Source: an uncultured Candidatus Saccharibacteria bacterium (GTDB lineage: Bacteria > Patescibacteriota > Saccharimonadia > Saccharimonadales > CAIOMD01). From it: a DNA stretch of 34,098 bases. Positions 19,892-29,841 of the stretch are shown here, piece after piece; within the stretch, counting starts at the first letter, position 1, and each line of letters opens with the position of its first letter. Made by a program: the position numbers and the translations under genes. The stretch lies in the NCBI GenBank assembly GCA_903859365.1, contig CAIOMD010000012.1, forward strand, positions 1 to 34,098. The letters run 5' to 3'. The notes beneath the pieces are model-generated. The model did not search any database. It was not told the DNA's origin and was given only the letters and a program-made list of their open reading frames with translations.

Positions 19892-20350
19892 CTACTTTAA
19901 AGCGAGCAGATCTAGTGCTTTTTGCACGGTATCACTTGTTTTTATTTTAGAGATTTCATCTATGGCAAAAAATTGTGCTTTAGTTATTTCATATTTTCTT
20001 AATGTAAGCTTTGGCGCTTCTTCTAATTCGTATGAAAAAAGAGCATAACGGTAATAATGCTTCGCCTCCAGTAGTTCATCATTTAATTTGAGAAGGTTTG
20101 ATTCATTAATAATTATGCCCAACTCTTCTTTAACTTCTCTTGTTACTCCTTGCGAAAGTGCTTCCCCTCTCTTGATGCCACCTCCCACTAGATGCCACCG
20201 AGCAGTGTAATCCAGTGTTGATTGTGTAAGTAATACTTTTTCGTTGAGCACAAGTAATACATATGCCCTTGTGCTTCCCTTCAAAAAAAATAAAAGCAAA
20301 GGGTAGCTTAAAAAATAAACAACCCTGCCGCATAGCGTTTTAAGGTTCAA
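19892..20350 (-). CDS. NUDIX hydrolase
   Basis: Nudix box GGGIKRGEALSQGVTREVKEELGI. Confidence 0.9.
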   Translation of the reverse strand: MNLKTLCGRVVYFLSYPLLLFFLKGSTRAYVLLVLNEKVLLTQSTLDYTARWHLVGGGIKRGEALSQGVTREVKEELGIIINESNLLKLNDELLEAKHYYRYALFSYELEEAPKLTLRKYEITKAQFFAIDEISKIKTSDTVQKALDLLALK

Positions 20351-22491
20351 AGTTTTTCTAAGGGTGCAAAGGCAATATTTAGTTTTTTTGCACCCTTTCC
20401 TTTAAAGTAAATCGCAACCGTATCGCCGTCTATTTCCATGACAGTCCCTATACCAAATAGCTGATGCCTCACCTGGTCTCCTTCTATCAGTTCTGGCACA
20501 TATCGAGGCTCAGTCGAATTAGATGGACTAGAGATATTGGCCGTTCCAAAAAGTGCACTTCCTAGAGATTGAGATTGAGTTTGGAAGCTACTATCAATTT
20601 CACCTAAAAATCGAGAAGGCGGATTATGTTGCAGGCCACCATACAAAATTCTACTATCGGTATACATCATAAAAAGCTCCTCACGCGCTCTCGTCATGCC
20701 AACATAGCAAAGACGACGCTCTTCCTCCATTTCGGACTGATCGAATAACGCTCTACTATGGGGAAAGATAGACTCCTCCATACCAGGCATAAATACCACA
20801 GGAAATTCCAACCCCTTTGCTGCATGAAGTGTCATAAGAGTCACTGAATCATTACTGTTATTTAAACCGTCTAAGTCACTTATTAATGCAACCTCTTCAA
20901 GAAAACTACTTAGGCCTACTTCACTATAAGCCTTAGCGACACTCATTAGTTCTTTTACGTTTTCTTGGCGAGCCTCGGCTTGGACAGAACCATCATCCAA
21001 GTGTTTTAAATAGTCTGTAGCTTTGAGTAACTTATCGATAAGGACTGAAACTGGAAGCTCTTCACTCGCTGCCCTGAGACTCTGCACGACACTAATAAAA
21101 TCTTTCAAGGCATTTTTAGCCTTTGCCATCAAGGGTGCGTTTTCAATATTCGCAAATGCTTCATCAAGAGTAAGGTTTTCCATGATTCGCCAATCGAGGA
21201 AGTTTTGCATCGATTTTGCTCCAATACCACGAGATGGTACATTGACTACTCTTGAAAAACTTACTAAATCTTCTGGTTGGTAAATGAGTCGAAGATAACC
21301 GATGATGTCTTTAATCTCTGATCGATCATAAAACCGAACTCCACCTACGATTTTGTAAGGAATTCCATAACGAACAAACTGTTCTTCAATGCTTCGACTC
21401 TGAGCATTCGTGCGATAAAGAACTGCGAAATCGTTATACTTCCTAAGATGCATATCGACATACGTTTGAATTCTTCGGATAATAGCTTCGCCTTCTGCTC
21501 GTTCATTCTGTACTTGCACCATCTGAACCGGTTGCCCATCATTTGCGGCTGTCCACAGTTTTTTATCTGAGCGGTCTTTGTTTTTCAATATAACTGCATG
21601 CGCTGCATCCAAAATAAGTTTCGTACTTCTATAATTCTGCTCAAGTTTAATAATAGTTGCGTTAGGATAATCTCTTTCAAAATTTAAAATATTTTTAAAA
21701 TCTGCACCCCTCCAGCTATAGATACTTTGCCAATCATCGCCAACGACACATATGTTTTTATGCTCATTCGTAAATAGTTTAATAAGTTTATATTGTGCGG
21801 CGTTGGTATCCTGATATTCATCAATCAAAATATATTTAAATTGCCGACGCCACTTTTCTTTTACTTCAGGATTATTTTCAAGGAGGCTGACTGTTCGTCC
21901 AATAAGATCGTCAAAGTCTAGGGCTTGCTGATCCCGTAAACCCTTTTCATATAACGGAAAAATACGTGCTGCAGTTTTCTGATTAGGAGTTGATGCGATG
22001 CCGGTATATTCCGCTGGTGAAAGTAATTCATTTTTTGCGCTACTTATAATTGATCCTATCATTCTTGAAGGGAATTGTTTTTCATCAATTGATTGTTGCT
22101 TGGATAATTGCTTTATGAGTGCGGTTCGGTCTGACTCATCAAAAATTACAAAATTACTAGCAAGTCCAATATACTGGCCATCAATTCTTAATATTTTTAC
22201 GCACATACTATGGAAGGTACCCATATATGGCATAAAGCTCCTATGTTCCGCATTATCGCCAAGAAGGGTCGCTACGCGCTCACGCATTTCTTTGGCCGCT
22301 TTATTCGTGAACGTAACTCCAAGAATTTGCGAAGAAGTCGCGAGCTGATTCTTCACGATAAACGCAACTCTGTGGGTGAGTGTTTTAGTTTTACCGCTTC
22401 CTGCTCCTGCAAGTATTAGTAATGGGCCATCGGTTGTTTTAACAGCTTTTTGTTGTTCAGGATTCAATCCTTCGAGTAAGTCACTATGCAT
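20347..22491 (-). CDS. UvrD/PcrA/Rep superfamily I DNA helicase
   Basis: LNPEQQKAVKTTDGPLLILAGAGSGKTKTLTHRVAF, TFTNKAAKEMRERV, LIDEYQDTNAAQYKLIKLF, GDDWQSIYSWRGAD, LEQNYRSTK, VTLMTLHAAKGLEFPVVF, EERRLCYVGMTRARE. Confidence 0.96.
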   Translation of the reverse strand: MHSDLLEGLNPEQQKAVKTTDGPLLILAGAGSGKTKTLTHRVAFIVKNQLATSSQILGVTFTNKAAKEMRERVATLLGDNAEHRSFMPYMGTFHSMCVKILRIDGQYIGLASNFVIFDESDRTALIKQLSKQQSIDEKQFPSRMIGSIISSAKNELLSPAEYTGIASTPNQKTAARIFPLYEKGLRDQQALDFDDLIGRTVSLLENNPEVKEKWRRQFKYILIDEYQDTNAAQYKLIKLFTNEHKNICVVGDDWQSIYSWRGADFKNILNFERDYPNATIIKLEQNYRSTKLILDAAHAVILKNKDRSDKKLWTAANDGQPVQMVQVQNERAEGEAIIRRIQTYVDMHLRKYNDFAVLYRTNAQSRSIEEQFVRYGIPYKIVGGVRFYDRSEIKDIIGYLRLIYQPEDLVSFSRVVNVPSRGIGAKSMQNFLDWRIMENLTLDEAFANIENAPLMAKAKNALKDFISVVQSLRAASEELPVSVLIDKLLKATDYLKHLDDGSVQAEARQENVKELMSVAKAYSEVGLSSFLEEVALISDLDGLNNSNDSVTLMTLHAAKGLEFPVVFMPGMEESIFPHSRALFDQSEMEEERRLCYVGMTRAREELFMMYTDSRILYGGLQHNPPSRFLGEIDSSFQTQSQSLGSALFGTANISSPSNSTEPRYVPELIEGDQVRHQLFGIGTVMEIDGDTVAIYFKGKGAKKLNIAFAPLEKL

Positions 22492-22549
22492 ATTAGTTAA
22501 TTGTATCAGTTTCGCGTACTTAAAACTGTTGTAGAAGACGTTTTTCTAA

Positions 22550-22915
22550 CTATTTTCCGATTCGATACAACAGTATGAATATCACCGACATGGTCAATAG
22601 TGTCCACAAAAAACCAAATAGGAGTGCTTGTTTTAGGTAGCTTTTTTTCTGCATAACTTCATCGAGTGGGCGATGAATAAAATTCGTATCATAAATAAAT
22701 GGCTGCTGCATGGTTTTTTTAATTTTTTGAGCACGCAATTCCATAGTATTTGGCGTCATAGATATACCGTGATTATTTCCTAGATATGAAATATTTTTTT
22801 CGTTATGATCCTTTACTAATACTCTATTTTTTGAAGGTAATGTTTTTTTCACCTGCAAAACTTTATTTGACCGAGAAACATCTGAAATAATTTTTGGTTG
22901 TTTTTTTGTTTCCAC
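22550..22915 (-). CDS. Hypothetical protein with C-terminal TM helix
   Basis: 121 aa ORF on the operon strand; Lys-rich N-terminus and C-terminal LKQALLFGFLWTLLTMSVIFILLYRIGK. Confidence 0.65.
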   Translation of the reverse strand: METKKQPKIISDVSRSNKVLQVKKTLPSKNRVLVKDHNEKNISYLGNNHGISMTPNTMELRAQKIKKTMQQPFIYDTNFIHRPLDEVMQKKSYLKQALLFGFLWTLLTMSVIFILLYRIGK

Positions 22916-22917
22916 GA

Positions 22918-23697
22918 TTACCTTTTTTCTAAGTCATGGTGTACTTCAAAAGCCGCATCAACGATATCAGTAAATTGTGCGTAATTTAGACTGGCACCAC
23001 CCACGAGCAAACCGTCGACTCCTTCAGCCTTCAAAAAATCGGATGCAATATCAGGATTTACGCTTCCTCCATAGAGTACGCGTACGTTTTTTGACACTGC
23101 ATTTCCGTATAGACTTGCTATTGATTGGCGGATTGTCCTCACAGCGGCTACGGCTTGATCTGGGGTCGCAAAATCTCCAGTTCCTATAGCCCAAACGGGT
23201 TCGTAGGCTACAACTAATGATTCGATTTCGCTAGCGGTGATGTTTGCAAGTGCGCTTTGCATCTGATCCTCAAGAACTTGATTTGTTTCCTTATTAATTC
23301 TTTCAGTTTTAGTTTCGCCCACACACAGAATCGGCGTTATACCATTTCTAAATGAGGCTGCAACCTTTTCCTGCACCTCTTCCAAAGTTTCATTAAATAT
23401 ATGTCGCCGCTCTGAATGACCAATGAGACAATAACTTACTAAATCTCGAAGCATCGAAAAAGATACCTCACCAGTAAAAGCCCCCGAGTCTTTATGGTAG
23501 GCATTTTGAGCAGCTAACTTAAATTTTCTTCGATCAATTTGAAGACTAATAGGCTGTAAATCAAGCATTGAAGGTATTAATACAACTTCTATATCTTTAT
23601 GAAGCGCAATTCTGTCTTGTAATCTTTTTGTTAGTAAACTAGCCTCAGATACGTTGAGATTCATTTTCCAGTTACCTGCTATAAGAATTTTTTTCAT
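22918..23697 (-). CDS. tpiA: Triosephosphate isomerase
   Basis: KILIAGNWKMNLN, IGHSERRHIFNET, AYEPVWAIGTGDFATPDQA, VLYGGSVNPDIASDFLKAEGVDGLLVGGASL. Confidence 0.97.
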   Translation of the reverse strand: MKKILIAGNWKMNLNVSEASLLTKRLQDRIALHKDIEVVLIPSMLDLQPISLQIDRRKFKLAAQNAYHKDSGAFTGEVSFSMLRDLVSYCLIGHSERRHIFNETLEEVQEKVAASFRNGITPILCVGETKTERINKETNQVLEDQMQSALANITASEIESLVVAYEPVWAIGTGDFATPDQAVAAVRTIRQSIASLYGNAVSKNVRVLYGGSVNPDIASDFLKAEGVDGLLVGGASLNYAQFTDIVDAAFEVHHDLEKR

Positions 23698-23722
23698 CGA
23701 GTTTCACCCACTTAATTTCTTT

Positions 23723-25066
23723 TTAAATACTACCACTTTTTGCTATTGAAGATGCTCCCATTTTTACATCTTTGTTCTGCAAAGCTTCTAGACCTGGTAA
23801 TCGTTTCCCTGCCATAAGCTCCAAGCTTGCACCACCCCCAGTTGAAACATGATTCAATCGTTCCCTCAACCATGGCACCGACTCAACGAAACCAACGGTA
23901 TCTCCGCCACCAACAATAGTAAAAGGTTTGTTGTCATCCCTAGGGTGCTCCCCAACAAGCCCCTCGATAATCAGTTTTGTTCCATGCGAATATGGATCGG
24001 CTGCGCCATTAAGTCCCTTAACTTCTGTTACGCCCGCAGTACCATTCCATACTGCAGTGCCTGAGAGTTTCATTGCACCAGCGATACTTGAAGCTGTCAT
24101 TGGCCCAATATCCAAGATATATTCATCCGATTGAATGGTATAGGAAGAAACATCGGGAATCTTAGGATATGCAGTAATATCTGAATACGCGTGTGAGGCA
24201 ATATCGACAATTCTGGTTGGGAGTGAATTATCCATCGCTTTTGACACGACAACATCATGCGGCAAGTAAAAGGTAAACTGCTCACGTCTCATTCGTTCTT
24301 CCGCTTTTTGATACAGTAATCTAGCACTATCAAGCGCATCCTTGTCAGCCTTGGATAATCCAATAGGCACATCCTCGATCATCAAAAATGTATTGGCCAT
24401 AGCGCCGACCACAGCAACGTAATCTGCTTTTTCGATAAACACATCAAGAAGCTCAATCTTATCTGATACTTTAGCTCCACCTATAACAATAGCAAGAGGT
24501 CTATCGGGATTTAGCATTGCATTGGTAATACTTGTTACTTCTTTTTCTAAAAGAAGTCCCGCAACAGATAAAATAAAATGCGTTATTCCTTCCGTACTGG
24601 CGTGAGCACGATGTACGACACCAAAACCGTCCTGTACAAATACATCCCCAAGGGCAGCTAATTTCTTAGAAAAATTAAGATCGTTTGCTTCTTCCTCCTT
24701 ATGGAATCGTAAATTCTCAAGCAATAAGATGTCACCTGATTTTAGTTCATCAACTGCCCTTTGGATGTCTGGGCCTATGCAATCGTTAGCAAATCCTATA
24801 TCAATATGCATCAGTTCTGAAAGTCGAGTCGCACAAGGCTTAAGACTACAGGTAGAATCCTGAGCATTTTTTGGTCTACCCATATGAGAAATTAAAATAA
24901 CTTTAGCGCCTTGGCTTCGTGCGTATTCAATTGTAGGAAGTGCCATTTTAATTCGATAGTCATCAATAATGACGCCATGATCATTAAGGGGAACATTGAA
25001 ATCTACTCGTATGAGCACTTTCTTGTCTCTAATATTCACATCTTTTATGGTTTTTTTAGTAAACAT
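23723..25066 (-). CDS. pgk: Phosphoglycerate kinase
   Basis: KVLIRVDFNVPLND, ISHMGRPK, LLLENLRFHKEEE, VIGGAKVSDKIELLD, FTIVGGGDTVGFVES, HVSTGGGASLELMAGKRLPGLEAL. Confidence 0.97.
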   Translation of the reverse strand: MFTKKTIKDVNIRDKKVLIRVDFNVPLNDHGVIIDDYRIKMALPTIEYARSQGAKVILISHMGRPKNAQDSTCSLKPCATRLSELMHIDIGFANDCIGPDIQRAVDELKSGDILLLENLRFHKEEEANDLNFSKKLAALGDVFVQDGFGVVHRAHASTEGITHFILSVAGLLLEKEVTSITNAMLNPDRPLAIVIGGAKVSDKIELLDVFIEKADYVAVVGAMANTFLMIEDVPIGLSKADKDALDSARLLYQKAEERMRREQFTFYLPHDVVVSKAMDNSLPTRIVDIASHAYSDITAYPKIPDVSSYTIQSDEYILDIGPMTASSIAGAMKLSGTAVWNGTAGVTEVKGLNGAADPYSHGTKLIIEGLVGEHPRDDNKPFTIVGGGDTVGFVESVPWLRERLNHVSTGGGASLELMAGKRLPGLEALQNKDVKMGASSIAKSGSI

Positions 25067-25074
25067 AATTTTTT

Positions 25075-26517
25075 CTACTTTATGACTCTCACTTTAATAG
25101 TATCGGTCGCTCCAACTACTCCTGGATATGCACCAGATGCTGAGATAATTATATCTCCAGTCTTGAAAACATTATGCACTCGCAGCCAATCAGTTATTTT
25201 TTGAGCTTGCATGTGAGTATCCTTTTTGATGAAGCTTTTAATTGAGTACACTATTGCGAGCTGCTGTGCTACTCGCTGTGAGCTCGTTATGGCAATAATT
25301 GGATGATCTGATCGTCTGGAGGCAATTTTTAGTGCCGTCGTACCACTTCGTGTTTCAGCAACTATTGCCGTTGCCTTCAAATCATTCGCAAGTGCAATGA
25401 TTGCTGTAGAAATAGCACCCTGTTTATTATGTGCATTTATTGATTGGATTGTATCAATTTCCTGAAGCCCAGAACTCGCTTGTACATGATTAATAACTTT
25501 TTGCATTACTCGCACAGATTCATTTGGATACTTGCCGCTTGCCGTTTCATCGCTGAGCATCACCGCGTCAGCTCCAAAAAAAACTGCAGTTGCAATATCG
25601 CTTATTTCAGCACGGGTTGGCTCAGGGTTTTCGGACATACTAGCAAGCATCTGAGTAGCAACAATAGTAGGTCTGTCATATTTATGCCCGAGACTAATAA
25701 TTTTCCTTTGCAAAATAGGTACTATTTCAGGTTCTGTCTCAACAGCAAGATCTCCCCTAGCAACCATCGTAACATCTGCAGTAGCTATAATTTCTTCTAA
25801 ATCATTAAGTGCTGCACGAGTCTCAATTTTAGCTATAATCTTCGCATCGCTTCCTAAATTCAAAAGTCGTAGACGTAATTTTTCTATGTCAGAGGCAGAT
25901 TGGACAAAACTTTGGGCAACATAGTCAAAATCATTTTCTATTCCAAAAACGATATCCTTGAGATCTTTTTTCGTAAGTATATTTCCTTGGAAATCTGAAT
26001 CGGGTAGATTGATACCTTTTTTTGCGTATAGGATCCCACTATTTTCAACCCTAGCATGGACGATACCATCTTTTACGGAGGTAATTATGGTTTGAATCTT
26101 GCCATCACAAAGATACAATCGTTCTCCACGTTTAACGTTTTTACTAAAATCATACTGGACTGGAAGGGCACCTTCACGTTCATAATCAGCGCCATACCTA
26201 AACCGAATTACTTGCCCAGCCTCAACGGGAATCATGGTGCTTAAATCACCAAGTCGTATCTTCGGCCCCTGTAGATCTTGTATAAGCGCAATTGATCGAC
26301 CAAGACTTTTAGCGGCTTTACGCACCCAGCTAATTTGTGTCAGTCGTTCTTCAGTTGTTCCATGGCTGAAGTTTACCCTAATACCGTTAGCTCCCGCTTC
26401 AAGCAACTCAAGTACTTTTTCAAATGAATTAATGGATGGTCCGATTGTTGCAATGATTTTGGTACGCGGAAAATCTACCGATTTCAAAGTCGGTATTTCT
26501 GTATTTATGTCAATCAT
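25075..26517 (-). CDS. pyk: Pyruvate kinase
   Basis: RTKIIATIGPSINSFEKVLELLEAGANGIRVNFSHG, LQDLQGPKIRLG, DFDYVAQSFVQSA, IIAKIETRAAL, MVARGDLAVETE, DAVMLSDETASGKYPNESV. Confidence 0.97.
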   Translation of the reverse strand: MIDINTEIPTLKSVDFPRTKIIATIGPSINSFEKVLELLEAGANGIRVNFSHGTTEERLTQISWVRKAAKSLGRSIALIQDLQGPKIRLGDLSTMIPVEAGQVIRFRYGADYEREGALPVQYDFSKNVKRGERLYLCDGKIQTIITSVKDGIVHARVENSGILYAKKGINLPDSDFQGNILTKKDLKDIVFGIENDFDYVAQSFVQSASDIEKLRLRLLNLGSDAKIIAKIETRAALNDLEEIIATADVTMVARGDLAVETEPEIVPILQRKIISLGHKYDRPTIVATQMLASMSENPEPTRAEISDIATAVFFGADAVMLSDETASGKYPNESVRVMQKVINHVQASSGLQEIDTIQSINAHNKQGAISTAIIALANDLKATAIVAETRSGTTALKIASRRSDHPIIAITSSQRVAQQLAIVYSIKSFIKKDTHMQAQKITDWLRVHNVFKTGDIIISASGAYPGVVGATDTIKVRVIK

Positions 26518-26587
26518 TGTTCCACCCTAAGCATTACTAGTATTGTACGGTAAAAAACAGGGGATTTAAAGCAGTTTTGCTGACTCC

Positions 26588-26935
26588 TTATTCACCAAAT
26601 ACAAATTCTAAAGCTGCTTCTTGTTCCTCAGTCATTGTTTCAAAAGAATTTGGGAATTCTATAGCTGAAAAAGGAATTGTTCTAATAATGTTTCTAACGT
26701 CTTCTGGGTATCGGGTCTTCATTTCATCTTGGCGATTTTCGGAACTAAGTGAAATAAATATTCGTGCTTCAGCATCGCTTTCAACTGTTTGTTCTATCAA
26801 AGCCTCGGCTTCGGCAGCAGAGTGTGCTCTTACTTCATATGTTTCATATCCAACCGAAACACTCCACCAGAGTGGTACTTCAAAAGAAATATTTTCTGAT
26901 GCTTCATGTGTACTTTGCTGAGAAAATTCAGACAT
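26588..26935 (-). CDS. Hypothetical protein, 115 aa
   Basis: ORF on operon strand, acidic soluble composition. The opposite-strand ORF 26577..26921 has a poorer composition. Confidence 0.6.
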   Translation of the reverse strand: MSEFSQQSTHEASENISFEVPLWWSVSVGYETYEVRAHSAAEAEALIEQTVESDAEARIFISLSSENRQDEMKTRYPEDVRNIIRTIPFSAIEFPNSFETMTEEQEAALEFVFGE

Positions 26936-26975
26936 TCACTATCCTTTTTCCACCCATTAGTTAGTAATTAAAAAA

Positions 26976-27608
26976 TTATACGCCACTATTTTCACTTTTT
27001 TGAAAAAATATATCCCCAAGGGCTGCTGACCAACCCATTGGGGCGCCTTCAGGTAATGTAGACTTTCGCTGCGCTAAGACTCCGAGCCGCTTATACGTTT
27101 CGGCATAGCTTTTCTTTTCTATAAACTCACTCAAATTTAGGGCTGCATCTATTTGCTTTTCTGTCAGCTCATCATCTGGCATAAAAATGGCATCCGAATA
27201 ATCTATCGTCACAAGAAGTGATTGTCGAGCTAGCTTTGCAATTAGGCTAGCTGCAATTTTAAACTCTGTTCTTTCTGCAAACATTCCCTTATTTGCTTCG
27301 ATAACCCTCGACGCAGCGAGAGATTTATAAAACCCTTTGGTCAGTGTTTTCTTTTGTTCTGCATAGCTGGTTGGAATGGCAGTAATCATGTGCGACGGAT
27401 TTGTTTGAGCCTGGGCTTTTTTAGAAGCAAGTTGGCGTAAGCCAATTCTTGCTAGTGGAAGGTCATGTGATCCGATATCTTCAAACACGTCATAAATACT
27501 TGTGCTAAAGCCATCAATAAATTCAGTAGTTACTCCAAGAACTCCAGCCAGATTATTATTAATTTCAGGTAATCTACCCAATATCTCTCTTGCTTCGCCT
27601 TTACGCAT
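26976..27608 (-). CDS. Hypothetical protein, 210 aa
   Basis: Intact ORF between two same-strand genes; no family recognised. Confidence 0.7.
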   Translation of the reverse strand: MRKGEAREILGRLPEINNNLAGVLGVTTEFIDGFSTSIYDVFEDIGSHDLPLARIGLRQLASKKAQAQTNPSHMITAIPTSYAEQKKTLTKGFYKSLAASRVIEANKGMFAERTEFKIAASLIAKLARQSLLVTIDYSDAIFMPDDELTEKQIDAALNLSEFIEKKSYAETYKRLGVLAQRKSTLPEGAPMGWSAALGDIFFQKSENSGV

Positions 27609-27663
27609 ATATTTTATCCCTAGTTATAAAAAACATTATACGAGAAACGACAATAAAATAAAG

Positions 27664-28920
27664 TTACTGATTCATTTTAAGTAACGTGCCATTGAGTGGA
27701 TCTTTATTGATGACATTGAACGTTTGACCGTCGAAGGATAGTGAAAAATGATCGCCTGAAACAGTCCTCGGAAAAGCAAACCTGCCCTCTTGATGGTTTC
27801 TTCCAAAAGCAACTTCTTCACCATCTGAACGAATACCCTTAAAGCCAGTTTTCTCTTTCACGTCACCCTCACGCTCAGACTTAAAGAATGATGTGTCAAC
27901 TACCAAAAAATCTGCATTGTATACAGGGCCTGTTTCACCAAAAGGAATCTTGTAAGCTCCCGTCGATGGAGCATTTCTAATATCTAAGACAAGTAGTCTG
28001 GCCTGTTCTCCCCCTCCGGCATCAATTTCAGCACATATTTTGTAAGCCCCTCTATCTTCTAGTGGTGATTCAATATTAATTGCTCTGACCTCGTTGGGCT
28101 CTAAATCATACAATGCCGAAATTTGTTGCTCGGGATTTTTAGATTCCATCTTTGGTATTTTAGGTGTTTGTTGTTCAGAACCAATGAAGCTATCAAGAGA
28201 AATCACAATTACTGACTTATCGTCATTTTTCTTACTTAATCGTAAGAATTCTTCAGCTGATTCCTGCGGCGAAGCTTTACAAAAAGCTGACTCAAGTTCG
28301 CTTTCAGATAACGCCTGTTCTTCGGTGTCGCCAGTTATACCATCTGAACAAACCATGAACTTGTCACCAGGTTTGACCTTAATCGACGAGAGTTGCTTTA
28401 AGTAAAAATCTTCACCTGTACCAATTGCATTATGTATGACATTACCTTCACCTTCGTCCATTGTTAAAACTGTCACTTCATTATCTCTATGAATATAAAG
28501 CCGTGAATCTCCTACCGAACCCCATACTGCGTGTGACTCGCCCTCAGGTGTTTTGACGATTTGTAATACGGTACCGGTAGTCATTGTTTGATCTGGAGCA
28601 GTTACAGCCCTATTAGCTTCAAAAAAGGCTGCTTTAAGCATTTCTTTACAGGATTCTACATTAGTTGGTTTTTCGGTGAAGTGTTGAGCAAAGACTCCAG
28701 CAGTCATTTGACTAGCTTTCTTTCCGTCGCCATGACCACCTACCCCATCAAAAACCCCATAGGTTCCAATTTCATTATTTACAAGTACACTGTCTTCCCC
28801 TTTTCGAGCTTTCTCTGCAATACCAACCGTCCTGCCAAGCAAAGGATGCTCGAAACTTTTCACCGCCTCAGTGGGAGGACTCTGAAGATCTGAGGGATTT
28901 AGGGGAACTTTTTCTATCAC
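27664..28920 (-). CDS. PP2C-family Ser/Thr phosphatase with C-terminal FHA-like domain
   Basis: PP2C motifs EDSVLVNN, GVFDGVGGHGDG, WGSVGDSRLY, FMVCSDGITGD, NDDKSVIVISL. Tail GRNHQEGRFAFPRTVSGDHFSLSFDGQTFNVINKDPLNGTLL has the GR...SxxH...NGT spacing of FHA domains. Confidence 0.85.
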   Translation of the reverse strand: MIEKVPLNPSDLQSPPTEAVKSFEHPLLGRTVGIAEKARKGEDSVLVNNEIGTYGVFDGVGGHGDGKKASQMTAGVFAQHFTEKPTNVESCKEMLKAAFFEANRAVTAPDQTMTTGTVLQIVKTPEGESHAVWGSVGDSRLYIHRDNEVTVLTMDEGEGNVIHNAIGTGEDFYLKQLSSIKVKPGDKFMVCSDGITGDTEEQALSESELESAFCKASPQESAEEFLRLSKKNDDKSVIVISLDSFIGSEQQTPKIPKMESKNPEQQISALYDLEPNEVRAINIESPLEDRGAYKICAEIDAGGGEQARLLVLDIRNAPSTGAYKIPFGETGPVYNADFLVVDTSFFKSEREGDVKEKTGFKGIRSDGEEVAFGRNHQEGRFAFPRTVSGDHFSLSFDGQTFNVINKDPLNGTLLKMNQ

Positions 28921-28960
28921 AATATAATTATGCCATAAGAACTATAAAGAGTTTTATCTT

Positions 28961-29638
28961 TTAGTTGATTTCTATCTCAGACTGAACATTGGCTTTTTTT
29001 GAAAGCCTTCCAAATGAGGTTAGATTTGTAATAGTAAACTGCGTTTCATAGGCTTTCATGGCAGCCACTTTTTTTATTACTTCATTTTTATCAAGCGATA
29101 TAACGCTAACTTTTAGTTTTTCACCAGTTAATGAGAAGATTCTTTTCTCTAGGCGACTAACATATGAATCGCCAGGTTTTTTAGGAATTTGCATATACGG
29201 AATATCTGCATAGAAGTTCACCTTATAGCCTTCTTTTTTAAGCTGTAATCCAATATCTCTAAGCAGTACATGGTCGGGGTGCCTATAGAGTCTACTGGCG
29301 GCAATAGGCGCATAAATAATATCCGTTTTTGCTACTTTCGCTTTAAGTTGATTATAGAGCTCGTCTTCGTCCCTTACTTCATTCATATACTGGTTATCTA
29401 GAAAATCTAGATTAACAATACGTACTCCAAGCCCTCTTAGGGCAGTCTCGTTTTCTTGTCGCCTCGCCTCCATCATATCTCTGCTTTTTTTGAAACCACC
29501 AATTCTATCCCACAAAGTGGCGTGGTTTCCGTCGGGGAGCCCAGCAAAAACTGTTATTAGCTGTGTATTTTTCTGACTAAGAATATGCCAGGTATTAAAC
29601 ACGGCATCGTCAAGATGTGGGGATAAAATACTATTCAT
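28961..29638 (-). CDS. PIG-L family deacetylase
   Basis: ILSPHLDDAVFNTWHIL and YRHPDHVLL (PIG-L/LmbE metal-binding motifs). Confidence 0.88.
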   Translation of the reverse strand: MNSILSPHLDDAVFNTWHILSQKNTQLITVFAGLPDGNHATLWDRIGGFKKSRDMMEARRQENETALRGLGVRIVNLDFLDNQYMNEVRDEDELYNQLKAKVAKTDIIYAPIAASRLYRHPDHVLLRDIGLQLKKEGYKVNFYADIPYMQIPKKPGDSYVSRLEKRIFSLTGEKLKVSVISLDKNEVIKKVAAMKAYETQFTITNLTSFGRLSKKANVQSEIEIN

Positions 29639-29757
29639 AACGGTATTTTTAAGTATAGACCATAAAGCTTAATCCTTTCTTATTCTCATTCTACCCCCCC
29701 TTCTATATATATAGAGGAAGTAAATCTTACTTTTTTTCTCTGTTAACATTCAAATTT

Positions 29758-29779
29758 TACTTGTTATCGATAACAAGTA
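29758..29779. repeat. 22-bp perfect palindrome TACTTGTTATCGATAACAAGTA, candidate operator
   Basis: Read directly; lies between divergent PIG-L (starts 29638) and lepB (starts 29842). Confidence 0.7.
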
Positions 29780-29841
29780 TTTTGATACCTTTCAAAAAAT
29801 AAATTAAACGATTAAAAATAAAAAAATGCTACCATAAAATC

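Noticed and set aside
20998-22419. Plus-strand ORFs 21023..21283, 21998..22348, 22210..22419
   Set aside because: Antisense to the UvrD helicase with conserved motifs on the minus strand; no independent support.
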